Positions 48,289 through 57,429 are shown, counted from the stretch's first letter. The stretch is DNA of 64,000 bases from Pararobbsia alpina (GCF_902859895.1 NZ_CADIKM010000019.1:35090-99089); one strand, 5' to 3'. The notes: a model not told the origin generated them from the sequence alone. Numbers and translations are program-made.

Positions 48289-48993
48289 CTAGACGCCGAG
48301 ATATTTGCGTTGCTGCACCTCGTCATGAAGCAGATCCGCGGCCGGCATGTCGGCGACGATCGCCCCTTTTTCGATGATGTGGGCATGGGTGCCCAGTCTC
48401 ACGACGAAGTCCAGGTTCTGTTCGACCACGATGACTGCGATGCCGCGCTTCTCGTTGATTGCGCGAATGGTGTCGGCGATCTGGTCGACGATCGAAGGCT
48501 GGATGCCTTCGGTCGGCTCGTCGAGAATCAGGAGTCGCGGCTGGGTGATGAGGGCTCGCGCGAGTGCGAGAATTTGTTGTTGGCCGCCGCTCAGGCTAGC
48601 GCCGCGTGCTTTCTGCTTCTCGGCGAGCACCGGGAATTCGATGAACAGTTCGTCAACGCGGGCTTTCCAGTCGAGCTGGCCGGTACCGAATGCCGCGGCC
48701 TTCAGATTGTCGAGCACACTGAGCGAAGGAAAGATCTCACGTCCCTGCGGCACATAGGCAATGCCAAGGCGTGCGCGTTCGTGTGTCGGCAGCTCGCCAA
48801 TGGTCCGTCCGTCGAACATCAGCTCACCTTGCTGAAGCCGGATCGCACCGACGATCGCACGCAGCAGGGTGGTCTTGCCTACGCCGTTACGGCCGAGGAT
48901 CGCGACACGCTCGCCCGCGCCGACGCGCAAGTCGATCCCGCGCAGTACGGTGCTCAGGCCATAGCCCGCATGGATATCGCGCAGTTCAAGCAC
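48289..48993 (-). CDS. ABC transporter ATPase, LivF/UrtE type
   Basis: A 234-residue ATPase: Walker A GRNGVGKTTLL, Q-loop VPQGREIFPSLSVLDNL, signature LSGGQQQILALARAL, Walker B LLILDEPTEGIQPSIVDQI, typical of the branched-chain amino acid/urea/amide class. I take a GTG at 48993 with GGAG six bases upstream; it overlaps the end of the preceding fused gene. Open frame further upstream is overlap with that gene. Confidence 0.93.
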   Translation of the reverse strand: MLELRDIHAGYGLSTVLRGIDLRVGAGERVAILGRNGVGKTTLLRAIVGAIRLQQGELMFDGRTIGELPTHERARLGIAYVPQGREIFPSLSVLDNLKAAAFGTGQLDWKARVDELFIEFPVLAEKQKARGASLSGGQQQILALARALITQPRLLILDEPTEGIQPSIVDQIADTIRAINEKRGIAVIVVEQNLDFVVRLGTHAHIIEKGAIVADMPAADLLHDEVQQRKYLGV

Positions 48994-50815
48994 CGTGAGC
49001 TCCGTGTCTGCCAAGGTAGATGTTGAGAACGCGCTCGTCGCGCTGCAGGTCCTCAAGTGTTCCCGAAGCGAATACGCTGCCCTGGTGGAAGATAGTGACA
49101 GGAACATCGAGTTGACGCACGAACTCCATGTCATGCTCGACGACGATCACGTTGACGTGGCTTCCGAGCGCCGACACGAGTTGTGCCGTGCGGGTGGTTT
49201 CCGTTCTCGTCATGCCCGCCGTCGGCTCGTCGAGCAACACGATGCTCGGTTCGGTGGCGGTCACCATGCCGATCTCGAGCCATTGTTTCTGACCGTGCGA
49301 CAGCTCGCCGGCGAGGGTGTGCCGCTGTGCGCCGAGCCCGAGCCAGTCGGTGATCGCGCTCGCCCGCGCCTCGGCCTCCGTGCGCGAATGCAGCTTCGCA
49401 TAGGCCGACAGCCACATGTTCTCGTGTACCGACAGTCCCGGAAAAATGCTTGCGATCTGAAGCTTGATACCCATGCCCGCGCGAGCGCGCGTATGCGGTT
49501 CGGCGTGAGTCATGTCGCGTCCGGCAAACATGATCTGCCCCGATGTCGGTGGGAAGCGGCCGGCGAGCAGATTGAAGAAGGTGCTCTTGCCTGCGCCGTT
49601 CGGGCCGATCAGACAATGCACGCCACGTTCGGCAAACGAAATCGATACATCGTTGACCGCCCGGAGTCCGCCGAAGCGCTTGTGCAATCCAGTGACACTC
49701 AGCTTGCCGCTGATGGAACGCCCGACGGGCAGACCGGGTGGCAGGGTTTCGGCGACGGTGTCACTCGACAATTCCGCTTCCGGCGCGTCGTCCGCGATCG
49801 CATGAGCGCGGGTCCGCGTGCGCGGCTTCAATCGCGCCTGCACCGCTGGAACGACGCCCTGCGGCAAGAGCAGGACGACGAGAATCAGGACGACACCCAG
49901 CACGATCGGCGTCGCATTGCCACCACCGCTACCGAGAACGGCGGACAGACCCTCTACGAACACCACGCCGCAGAATGCCCCGGCGATCGACGCCCGCCCG
50001 CCCACCAGCACCCAGATGACGACGAGCGCTGCCTGCTGAAGTCCGAACACTGTGGGGCTCATGAACATGCTCCACGCCGCGTACAGTGCGCCCGCAAGGC
50101 CGGCAACCGCGCCGCCGATCATGAAGACCAGCAGCTTGCGCAGGCGGACGTCGTAGCCGAGCAGTTGGGTTCGCTGCTCGTTCTCGCGCAGGGCCGACAC
50201 GATATAGCCGAAGGGCCGAGAGAGCAGGGCGTACAGTACACAGAGCACGAGTGCCGCGAGCGCGATCACGACGGCGAGCGTTTGCCAGATCGTCAACGCT
50301 TCGGATGGGCCGCCAGGCCAGCCGAGCGTCAGAGGCGGAACGCCCGCCATGCCGTTGTAGCCGCCCAGCAGCGCGTCGCCGACGTGATAAACCGGGCTGG
50401 CCGTGCTCGACATGAACGTGAACAGCACCAGCGTACTCGCGAGCGTGACCACGCCGACGTACACATCCCCCACCTTGCCGTAGAACATGAAGTAGCCGAG
50501 CAAGCCCGCGGCGAATGCCGCGCCGATCACCGCGAGCACGACTGCCGAGAAGGTCTCATTGGTCGTCGCGACGAGATTGATCGAAGCAATGCCATAGACG
50601 TAGCCGCCGATACCGAAGAACGCCCCCTGTCCAAAACTGAAGATGCCGGCCTTGCCCCAGACGAACACGAGGCTCGCGCCAAGCAGCCCGAAAATGATCC
50701 AGTTGGATGCCTGCGACTGCAGGAAGTCGGGGATCCATAGCGAGCCAACGATCAGGACGATGGCGAGGGCGAGCGTCACGCGTATCGGCGTGGGACGGAA
50801 AAGCATCTGCGTCAT
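48986..50815 (-). CDS. fused permease-ATPase, LivM-LivG / UrtC-UrtD type
   Basis: 609 residues. Residues 1-330 are a LivM/UrtC-type permease (WGKAGIFSFGQGAFFGIGGY, ALRENEQRTQLLGYDVRLRK, SMFMSPTVFGLQQAALVVIW). A hydrophilic linker rich in charged residues follows to about 370. Residues 370-609 are an ATPase with Walker A GPNGAGKST, signature ELSHGQKQWLEIGM and Walker B IVLLDEPTAGM. The LSHGQ form is that of UrtD, which points to a urea or short-chain amide importer rather than a leucine importer. Start at the ATG at 50815; an ATG nine bases later is possible. Confidence 0.92.
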   Translation of the reverse strand: MTQMLFRPTPIRVTLALAIVLIVGSLWIPDFLQSQASNWIIFGLLGASLVFVWGKAGIFSFGQGAFFGIGGYVYGIASINLVATTNETFSAVVLAVIGAAFAAGLLGYFMFYGKVGDVYVGVVTLASTLVLFTFMSSTASPVYHVGDALLGGYNGMAGVPPLTLGWPGGPSEALTIWQTLAVVIALAALVLCVLYALLSRPFGYIVSALRENEQRTQLLGYDVRLRKLLVFMIGGAVAGLAGALYAAWSMFMSPTVFGLQQAALVVIWVLVGGRASIAGAFCGVVFVEGLSAVLGSGGGNATPIVLGVVLILVVLLLPQGVVPAVQARLKPRTRTRAHAIADDAPEAELSSDTVAETLPPGLPVGRSISGKLSVTGLHKRFGGLRAVNDVSISFAERGVHCLIGPNGAGKSTFFNLLAGRFPPTSGQIMFAGRDMTHAEPHTRARAGMGIKLQIASIFPGLSVHENMWLSAYAKLHSRTEAEARASAITDWLGLGAQRHTLAGELSHGQKQWLEIGMVTATEPSIVLLDEPTAGMTRTETTRTAQLVSALGSHVNVIVVEHDMEFVRQLDVPVTIFHQGSVFASGTLEDLQRDERVLNIYLGRHGAHGA

Positions 50816-50879
50816 CGGGAAAGTTCTGTCGCCGGGCAATGGAAATAGAGGGGCGTCGGGATCGTCGCGTGTGCCGGAC

Positions 50880-51755
50880 TCAAAGCTGACGCTGCCAGCG
50901 TCCGGAAATGCCGGTCGGCAGCAGACGCACGGCGATGATTGCGACAATCAGCAACGCGCCCTGGCCGAAAAAAGGCGTGCTGAGATACGACACGACGTTC
51001 TCGATGCCGCCAAGCAGAAGGGACGAACTCGCCGTCCCGGTGATGATGCCCGGGCCGCCGACGATCACCGTCATGAAAGCGCGTGCGATATACGCCTCGC
51101 CCATCGACGGCATGACACCGACCATCGGTGCGAGCAGTCCGCCCGCCCAGCCGGCGAGGGCGGCGCCGAATGCGAAGTTAAGCGCGTTCAGCTTGCGCGG
51201 ATTGATCCCGACCGCCGCGGCCATGCCCGGATTCTGAACAGCCGCGCGTGCCATCACGCCATATCGGGTACGCGTGAACATCAGATACACAAGCGCCATC
51301 AGCAGCACTGCGCAGCCGATCAGCACGAACGCATAAAGCGAAAACGAATAACCGTCGATCGACAGGCTGCCGAGCGGGGTGGAAATGCCTTGCGTGCTGG
51401 GCCCGAACGCAAGAACGGTCATCTGCGCCATGATGAGACTGAGCCCCCACGTCGCGAGCATGCTGTCGGCCAGCCGTCCATACAGAAAGCGGATCAGCAG
51501 CCGCTCGACGGCGTAGCCGAGTACGCCGACCACCAGGCCCGCCAGCGGTATGGCGAGCCACAGCGGCGTATGAAGCCGTGTCAGGGTCAGCGTCACGTAG
51601 GCGCCGAACATCAGGAACTCGCCGTGGGCGAGGTTGATGATGCCCATCATGCCGAACATGACCGCAAGTCCGAGTGAGACCAGCGCGAGAATCGCGATGC
51701 TCAGTGCCATCGACACACCGATATTCAACAGCCAGCCAACCGAAGCATGTTCCAT
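50880..51755 (-). CDS. ABC transporter permease, LivH/UrtB type
   Basis: A 291-residue membrane protein with about eight helices. LGLAVMFGMMGIINLAHGEF is the family signature, then LYGRLADSMLATWGLSLIMA and MARAAVQNPGMAAAVGINPR, the coupling helix to the ATPase. It lies 64 bases before the fused gene and 50 bases after the binding-protein gene, same strand. Confidence 0.92.
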   Translation of the reverse strand: MEHASVGWLLNIGVSMALSIAILALVSLGLAVMFGMMGIINLAHGEFLMFGAYVTLTLTRLHTPLWLAIPLAGLVVGVLGYAVERLLIRFLYGRLADSMLATWGLSLIMAQMTVLAFGPSTQGISTPLGSLSIDGYSFSLYAFVLIGCAVLLMALVYLMFTRTRYGVMARAAVQNPGMAAAVGINPRKLNALNFAFGAALAGWAGGLLAPMVGVMPSMGEAYIARAFMTVIVGGPGIITGTASSSLLLGGIENVVSYLSTPFFGQGALLIVAIIAVRLLPTGISGRWQRQL

Positions 51756-51805
51756 GAGAAGCCGTGTTGCGTCCGGAGCGATGAGTAATGAGAAAAGTGA
51801 CGCTT

Positions 51806-53026
51806 TTACTGTCCGGGCAGGAACTGAGTATGCAGTCCGGGATTGCGGATCAGGTCGCACTTCTCTTTTTCGAACGCGGGCGGCACGGCCTTCTGGTCGC
51901 CGACGATCGTAAAGCCGTGTGAATCGTTGGCTTGTGCAAAATAGGTGTTCTGGATCACGTGATGCGAAGGGCCATCCATCGTGACGGTTCCGGAGGGGCT
52001 CTCGATCGAGATGCCTGATTCGAGCGCTTCAATGACCTTCGCACGATCTGTCGTGCCTGCCTTCTGTACCGCTTTCGCCCACAAATGCCAGCCGTTCCAC
52101 ACCGCTACGGCACTATCCGTGATGTAGCCGTGATTGGCGCCGTACTTCTTGCTCCAGAGCGCCATGAAGGCGGTGTTCTCTGGCGTCTTGACTTCCTGGA
52201 AGTAAGGATAGATCGCGACGATGCCCTTGGCTTCCTTGGCATCGAGCACGGTCTGTTCATTGCCGAGGCCGAAGGTTGGCGAAACGATCGTCATCTTGCC
52301 GTTGAGTCCGGCGGATGCGAACTGCCGATAGAACGCAATGTGATTGCCACCGACGAGCAACGACACGACGACATCCGGCTTGCTGTCCTGAAGTTTCGTA
52401 ATGATCGAACCAAACTCGGCGACATCGAGCGGAATGAAGTCGGTGCCGACAACCTGCGCTCCGGCCTTCGTGGCATAGGTCTTGACCCAGTCGGCGGAGA
52501 TATGGCCGTAGTTGTAGTCGGCGGCGAGCACATACAGATGCTTGCCATAGTGCTTGACCGCATAGTCGACCAGTGGCGCGAGCTGTTGCGAGGGCACGAT
52601 GCCCGTGCTGAAGACATTCTTGTCGCAGACGCCGCCTTCATATTGCTCGTTGTAGAAGTACAGAGTTTTGTTGCGGTCGGCCACAGGGCGGATCGCTTCG
52701 CGCGACGCACTTGTGATGCCTCCCATGATGACCACGGCCTTGTCGCGCAGTGCGAGCTGGTTTGCGTACTGGGAGTAGTTGGCGTTGTTCGACTGCGCGT
52801 CGTACGACACCAGCTTCAATTGCCGGCCCAGCACGCCGCCGGAGCTATTGATATCCTCGATCGCGAGGCGGGTCGACTCGGCCATCGCCTTGCCGTAGAT
52901 ATTCAGCCCACCGGTTTCATCGAGGATGCTGCCGACCACGATGGGGTCCTTGCTTTGCGCATGAGCGGCCATCAGCGGCACGAGCGCAAGCGCGAGAATC
53001 AGTGTCTTGCCGGACAGTTTGAACAT
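51806..53026 (-). CDS. periplasmic amide/urea-binding protein of the ABC transporter
   Basis: A 406-residue type I periplasmic binding protein. The signal peptide is LILALALVPLMAAHAQS. GSILDETGGLNIYGKAMAES then TRLAIEDINSSGGVLGRQL is the family start; TYATKAGAQVVGTDFIPLDV and the SLLVGGN stretch follow. It is of the UrtA/FmdD/AmiC group that binds urea or short-chain amides. Its gene follows the amidase by 48 bases, supporting an amide as ligand. Confidence 0.9.
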   Translation of the reverse strand: MFKLSGKTLILALALVPLMAAHAQSKDPIVVGSILDETGGLNIYGKAMAESTRLAIEDINSSGGVLGRQLKLVSYDAQSNNANYSQYANQLALRDKAVVIMGGITSASREAIRPVADRNKTLYFYNEQYEGGVCDKNVFSTGIVPSQQLAPLVDYAVKHYGKHLYVLAADYNYGHISADWVKTYATKAGAQVVGTDFIPLDVAEFGSIITKLQDSKPDVVVSLLVGGNHIAFYRQFASAGLNGKMTIVSPTFGLGNEQTVLDAKEAKGIVAIYPYFQEVKTPENTAFMALWSKKYGANHGYITDSAVAVWNGWHLWAKAVQKAGTTDRAKVIEALESGISIESPSGTVTMDGPSHHVIQNTYFAQANDSHGFTIVGDQKAVPPAFEKEKCDLIRNPGLHTQFLPGQ

Positions 53027-53074
53027 ATGCCTTCCTGGTCTGCGATGGTCGTTATGAGAGCGTGCAAGGCGCGA

Positions 53075-54496
53075 TTAGATAGCCGGCGCCCGGCGATGAA
53101 AGTCCGTCACCGACTGATAGGATGCGCCAATCTGGAACAACAGTGCTTCGTCGAACGGCTTGCCGATCACTTGCATTCCGATCGGCAGCCCATCGTCGTC
53201 GAAGCCGCAAGGAACGTTTAACGACGGCAGGCCAGTGAGGCTCGGCACACCGGTGTATTGCATGATCGCGGAGAGCATGTCTTCCTCGATGCCGTCTTCG
53301 ATGACCACTTTGGTTTCACCGATACGTGTTGCGGTGAAGGGCAGGGTCGGGCAGATGAACGCATCGACGCGCCGGAACGCTTCCATGAACTCGTTGCGCA
53401 GCAGCGTGCGATAGCGTTGCGCTTGTACATAGTGCGTGGCGAGCAGCATTTCACCGACCTCGAGCAGGGTGCGCACGTCGTCGCCGTAGTCCTGCGGGCG
53501 TTCGCGAAGCCAGCGCTGGTGATAGGCCGACGGTTCGGCGGCTTCGACAGTGAGCTGGGCAGAAATGTTACCGTGGATGTGACCGATTTCGACGTCGACG
53601 ATTTCGGCTCCGAGACCCTCGAGCGTCTTGAGCGCCGCCTGGACGGCATGCTTGACGGGCGGTTGCAGATGATGGAAGAAATAGCCGGGAACGATGCCGA
53701 TGCGCAATCCCTTCACCGGTTCCTTGAGCCGGGCCATATAGTCCACCGTGCCCACGCGCGCAGTCGTCGCGTCTTGCGGGTCGTGACCCGCGAACGCGCC
53801 GAACATCAAGGCGCAGTCTTCGACGGTACGTGCCATCGGACCCGCGGTGTCCATGCTCCAGGCGAGCGGAATGATGCCGTGGTTGCTCACCCGTCCGTAC
53901 GTCGGACGCAGGCCGGCGATACCGTTGATCGCCGCGGGCAGACGAATCGAGCCGCCGGTGTCCGTGCCGATCGCGCCGAAGCACATCCGCGAGGCGACAG
54001 CCGCACCTGAGCCGCCGCTCGACCCCGCCGGAAAGCGCTCTGTGTTCCACGGGTTGCGCACCGTGCCATAGTGCGGATTCTGCGACGTGCCGCCCCATGC
54101 GAACTCGTGCATATTGAGTTTGCCCAGGAACACCGCGCCGGCCTGACGCAGACGCGTCGTAACCGTCGCATCGTGATCGGGAATCCAGTCGCCGAGAATC
54201 CTGCTTCCCGCCGTGGTGCGCAGGCCCTTGACCGAGACATTGTCTTTGAGCGCAAGCGGTACCCCATGCAGCGGGCCGAGATCGTGGCCGACCATCGCCA
54301 TCAATTCAGAGGCCTTGGCGACCTGCCGGGCTTCATGTTCGAATACGCTGATATAGGCGGACAGTTGGCCGTCGACGGCGGAGATGCGCTCCAGTGAGGC
54401 GTCGACGAGTTCGACTGGTGAGACCTGCCGGGTTCTGACCAATCCGGCGACTTCGGTCAGGGAGCGGTCGAGCAGTTCACTATAGGAGGACGCCAT
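53075..54496 (-). CDS. amidase-signature hydrolase
   Basis: A 473-residue amidase. The Ser-cisSer-Lys triad is visible: Lys in VPLALKDNVSVKGLRTTAGS, the cis-Ser in FPAGSSGGSGAAVA and the nucleophile Ser in AIGTDTGGSIRLPAA. Family members include GatA, AtzE and aryl-amidases. The small gene directly upstream encodes a GatC/AtzG-like partner, separated by TAA-ATG. It should release an acid and ammonia or amine from the amide imported by the downstream transporter. Specificity is unknown. Confidence 0.92.
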   Translation of the reverse strand: MASSYSELLDRSLTEVAGLVRTRQVSPVELVDASLERISAVDGQLSAYISVFEHEARQVAKASELMAMVGHDLGPLHGVPLALKDNVSVKGLRTTAGSRILGDWIPDHDATVTTRLRQAGAVFLGKLNMHEFAWGGTSQNPHYGTVRNPWNTERFPAGSSGGSGAAVASRMCFGAIGTDTGGSIRLPAAINGIAGLRPTYGRVSNHGIIPLAWSMDTAGPMARTVEDCALMFGAFAGHDPQDATTARVGTVDYMARLKEPVKGLRIGIVPGYFFHHLQPPVKHAVQAALKTLEGLGAEIVDVEIGHIHGNISAQLTVEAAEPSAYHQRWLRERPQDYGDDVRTLLEVGEMLLATHYVQAQRYRTLLRNEFMEAFRRVDAFICPTLPFTATRIGETKVVIEDGIEEDMLSAIMQYTGVPSLTGLPSLNVPCGFDDDGLPIGMQVIGKPFDEALLFQIGASYQSVTDFHRRAPAI

Positions 54497-54715
54497 TTAC
54501 TTGTCCTCGTCTTCGGCAAGCGGGTGAGCGAATACCGTCACGGGGACCAGCGTTTGAAATTGTGCCGCGCTCATTTTGCGGCTGAGCGCATTGGCGTCCA
54601 CGAGCCAGGCCTGCAGCACGCCATCAACCTCTGCTTCGCGTTCGGCGGGAATATCGAGCCCTGCGGCTGTCGCGAGCGCACGCAGTTGTGCGTATTCCTT
54701 GTTGTCGCCTGTCAT
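54497..54715 (-). CDS. GatC/AtzG-like small amidase subunit (DUF4089 type)
   Basis: A 72-residue acidic protein (LRALATAAGLDIPAEREAEV, QAWLVDANALSRKMS, VPVTVFAHPLAEDEDK). The pattern of a short helical domain followed by an extended VTVFAHP tail matches AtzG and the belt region of GatC, which wrap around their amidase partner. Its stop is directly followed by the amidase ATG. GGAGGCGCCGAC precedes its own start. It is the first gene of the operon. Confidence 0.8.
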   Translation of the reverse strand: MTGDNKEYAQLRALATAAGLDIPAEREAEVDGVLQAWLVDANALSRKMSAAQFQTLVPVTVFAHPLAEDEDK

Positions 54716-55058
54716 GTCGGCGCCTCCTGGTCTCGGTCAATGGTCGAGCTTGATGTGATGGTTTGCTCTCGACTCGCCAATTATCAATGAAGGATATTCG
54801 ATAGCACTTGAATTGTGCTTGCCGGGTCATGGGGTCCGTTTCAAGGCACGCCGGAACTCAGGCAGGGGTCGATGTGCTGCAGTGCACCTCGGACCGCGAT
54901 GGCATGCGGCTAATGCGCGGACGGCAAATCCCTGTTGCGTCGCACGATGCGGACTGGCGGCGAGACTGGGCGAGCGCGCGCCTGGCGGGTCGCACCGGCA
55001 GCGACCCTCGGAGTGAATTCCTGCAGGCGTGCCGTGAGAGTATTTCATCTCGGGAGGG
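54716..55058. other. promoter region of the amide operon
   Basis: 343 bases between the LysR gene and the small amidase subunit, both on the minus strand. An AT-rich stretch around 54780-54810 contains an imperfect inverted repeat (TATC at 54782-54785 and GATA at 54800-54803), a possible LysR-type site just upstream of the operon. Confidence 0.4.
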
Positions 55059-56015
55059 TCAGGGGGCCCCCTGGAAAACCCCGAGATCGGCCTGGGCCGA
55101 CTCATGGACCTCGTTGGACATCCAGGCCAGAAAGGCCGTGACGGGAGGCCGCGTCATATTGCTTTCCAGCGCATACGCATAAAAATAGTCACCCGGCCGT
55201 TCGACCGGATGCGCGATCGACAGGCGGCTTTGCTGAAGATAGGGCTGCATCATCCGCCTCGGTGCGAGTGCGAGCCCGGTGCCGGCCGCCGCGGCCTCGA
55301 GCACCATGACGATGTCCCGGCATACGAGCGTCGGCTGGAGTGTCCATTGACCGCCATGCGCGCTCGTCAGCCAGTCGTTCCATGAGAATTGCGGATGCTC
55401 GAGCAGGGCGTAGGTCCGCACGAGCTTGCCGAGATCCATCTGCTGCGTGGTTGCCGCCAGGGCAGGGTGAGATACCGCGACCAGTGTTTCGCGCCACAGC
55501 GGCATCGCAAGCGTTGCATGCGGTGCAAGCCGCCCGTAACGGATCACGATGTCCGATTGCTGGAGTTCCGCTTCGACAGGGGTATCGGCCACGGTCAGGT
55601 TCAGGTCGACCCGCGGGTGCCGCTGCACGAACGATTGCAGGCGCGGCCCCAGCCACAGGCGCGCAAAGCCGGGCGTGACCGACAGGCGCAGCGGCACGCG
55701 CGACACCGACGACAGCCGGAATAAGGCATCCCCTGCACTGCGCGCGAAGAGGTGCACGGCATCGTGATAGTATTTTCCGGCCGTCGAAAGTTCGACAACG
55801 GGTGCCGTACGTAGAAACAGTCGCACTTGAAGTTGGCGCTCGAGGATGCCGATCGAGTGCGTGAGGGCAGAGCGCGTCACCCCAAGTTCGCGCGCCGCAT
55901 AAGCCATGTTGCGATGGCGCGCTATCGCATCGAACGCGATCAGCGCATGCAGCGGCGGCAACACGCGTGGGGCACGATTGTGATGCGGACCGCCGCGCTC
56001 GATGTCGAATGACAT
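55059..56015 (-). CDS. LysR-type transcriptional regulator (GcvA-like)
   Basis: A 318-residue regulator. The N-terminal winged helix is LHALIAFDAIARHRNMAYAA then RELGVTRSALTHSIGILERQ. The effector domain begins around residue 95 (LRLSVTPGFARLWLGPRLQS). It resembles GcvA-type regulators. It lies just upstream of and in line with the amide operon, so it is the first candidate to control it. It is divergent from a second LysR gene, with 60 bases between the starts. Confidence 0.88.
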   Translation of the reverse strand: MSFDIERGGPHHNRAPRVLPPLHALIAFDAIARHRNMAYAARELGVTRSALTHSIGILERQLQVRLFLRTAPVVELSTAGKYYHDAVHLFARSAGDALFRLSSVSRVPLRLSVTPGFARLWLGPRLQSFVQRHPRVDLNLTVADTPVEAELQQSDIVIRYGRLAPHATLAMPLWRETLVAVSHPALAATTQQMDLGKLVRTYALLEHPQFSWNDWLTSAHGGQWTLQPTLVCRDIVMVLEAAAAGTGLALAPRRMMQPYLQQSRLSIAHPVERPGDYFYAYALESNMTRPPVTAFLAWMSNEVHESAQADLGVFQGAP

Positions 56016-56075
56016 CAGGCTGGTGGCGAGCGCCGGATCGGCTGCGAGTCCCGGTTGTTTCTCCTGTGAAATGCC

Positions 56076-57035
56076 ATGCCCTCGACTGTTGAGTTTTCCC
56101 ACTTAAAGAATCTCCCGTTCAAAGAGCTCTGCGCATTCGAGGCCGCCGCGCGGCTGGGCAGCTTCACGCTGGCTGCTGACGAATTATGCGTTACGGGTTC
56201 CGCGGTGAGCCACCGGATTCGCCATCTCGAGGAGCAGCTCGGCGCGCAGTTGTTCCGGCGCAGCGGCAACCGGATGAGCGTGACGGCTGTGGGCATCACG
56301 TATCTCGACGCAATCACCAAGGCCTTGTTCGGTTTGCGAGCGGCTGCCGATACGATCGATGCGACCGAACACAAGCTGATCCGCATTATCGTCGCACCGA
56401 TGCTCGGGACCACGTGGCTGCTGTCGAGACTGGCCCGCTACCAGGCACAGCATCCGGACATCCTGTTCGAGATCACCACAGTCAATGCGGCCGATGATCC
56501 GCTCACGGCCGATTGCGATATGGTCTTTCACTACGGGCAGCAGGATCAGATGGGGATGCGAAGCATTGAAATCTTCACGGATCACCTCTATGCGGTTTGC
56601 AGTCCCGCGTACCTGGCAGCGCATGGGCCGTTTGAGTCGTTTGAGGATTTCCTGCGCAACGATCTGGTGCGGTATGGATTGTTGCCCTGGCAGGAGTGGT
56701 TCAAGTCTGCATTCGGACGCAATCACACCCCGTTGCATGGATGCTATTTCGATGATGCGCTGACGATGCTCGAGGCGGTTGCGCATGATGCGGGCATTGC
56801 GGTGATCACGAACGTCTGCATTCAGGGCATGCTGCGCGATGGTCGGCTGGTGCTTGCGCATCCGCACGTGGCGGGGACTTATCGGTACTTCGCGGGGGTG
56901 ACCTCGGCAGGGTCGATCAAGCCGGCCGTGCAGGGGCTGTTTGCGTGGATGGCGGGGGAAGTGGCGCATGGGGCGTCGTTTACCGACCCGCGCAGCGCTC
57001 GACACGATCTTCCAATAGATTCCGGGCCGGCTTAG
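56076..57035 (+). CDS. LysR-type transcriptional regulator (GcvA-like)
   Basis: A 319-residue regulator. FKELCAFEAAARLGSFTLAA then DELCVTGSAVSHRIRHLEEQ is the helix-turn-helix. The effector domain starts near residue 95 (IRIIVAPMLGTTWLLSRLAR). It is related to but distinct from the divergent LysR neighbour. Two LysR genes sharing one short intergenic region implies cross-regulation, which is an inference. Confidence 0.9.
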   Translation: MPSTVEFSHLKNLPFKELCAFEAAARLGSFTLAADELCVTGSAVSHRIRHLEEQLGAQLFRRSGNRMSVTAVGITYLDAITKALFGLRAAADTIDATEHKLIRIIVAPMLGTTWLLSRLARYQAQHPDILFEITTVNAADDPLTADCDMVFHYGQQDQMGMRSIEIFTDHLYAVCSPAYLAAHGPFESFEDFLRNDLVRYGLLPWQEWFKSAFGRNHTPLHGCYFDDALTMLEAVAHDAGIAVITNVCIQGMLRDGRLVLAHPHVAGTYRYFAGVTSAGSIKPAVQGLFAWMAGEVAHGASFTDPRSARHDLPIDSGPA

Positions 57036-57126
57036 TGATCTGCGTCTGGCTCGATTACTGCGACGCCGACGCGCATGGGTGAACCACGGCTGTCCTCATA
57101 AGAGCTGTGGCCGGATGCCGATCTAG

Positions 57127-57429
57127 TCAGACAGATGGCACCCGTGGCTCCACCTTGCGTTCGATTTCCTTGCGTGTGGGAAGGATCTTCAGGTCGTACG
57201 TCGTTTGTAGATTCATCCAGAACTCCGGCGTCGTATCAAAATAGCGCGACAGTCGAAACGCCGTGTCGGCGGTGATGCCTCGCCGTTCCTTCACAATTTC
57301 ATGTAGCCGCGTCGCGGGGACATTCAGGGCGCGGGCAAGCGCTTTCACGCTCATGCCAAGTGGCGCAACAAAATCCTCTCGCAGGATCGCCGCCGGATGG
57401 ACGGGGCGCATCTTGTTGGTCAGTTTCAT
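57127..57429 (-). CDS. higA: HigA-family antitoxin without visible toxin partner
   Basis: A 100-residue XRE/HigA protein: RPVHPAAILREDFVAPLGMS, then VKALARALNVPATRLHEIVK as the helix-turn-helix and RYFDTTPEFWMNLQTTYDLK, the HigA signature. GAGAGG precedes the ATG. HigB toxins normally lie just upstream on the same strand. The 300 bases before this gene contain no frame with HigB features, so the antitoxin seems to be orphaned. Confidence 0.88.
   Translation of the reverse strand: MKLTNKMRPVHPAAILREDFVAPLGMSVKALARALNVPATRLHEIVKERRGITADTAFRLSRYFDTTPEFWMNLQTTYDLKILPTRKEIERKVEPRVPSV

Noticed and set aside
54808..55182. A 124-codon plus-strand frame between the amidase subunit and LysR genes
   Set aside because: It overlaps the LysR 3' end antisense, lacks a ribosome site and has shadow-like composition.
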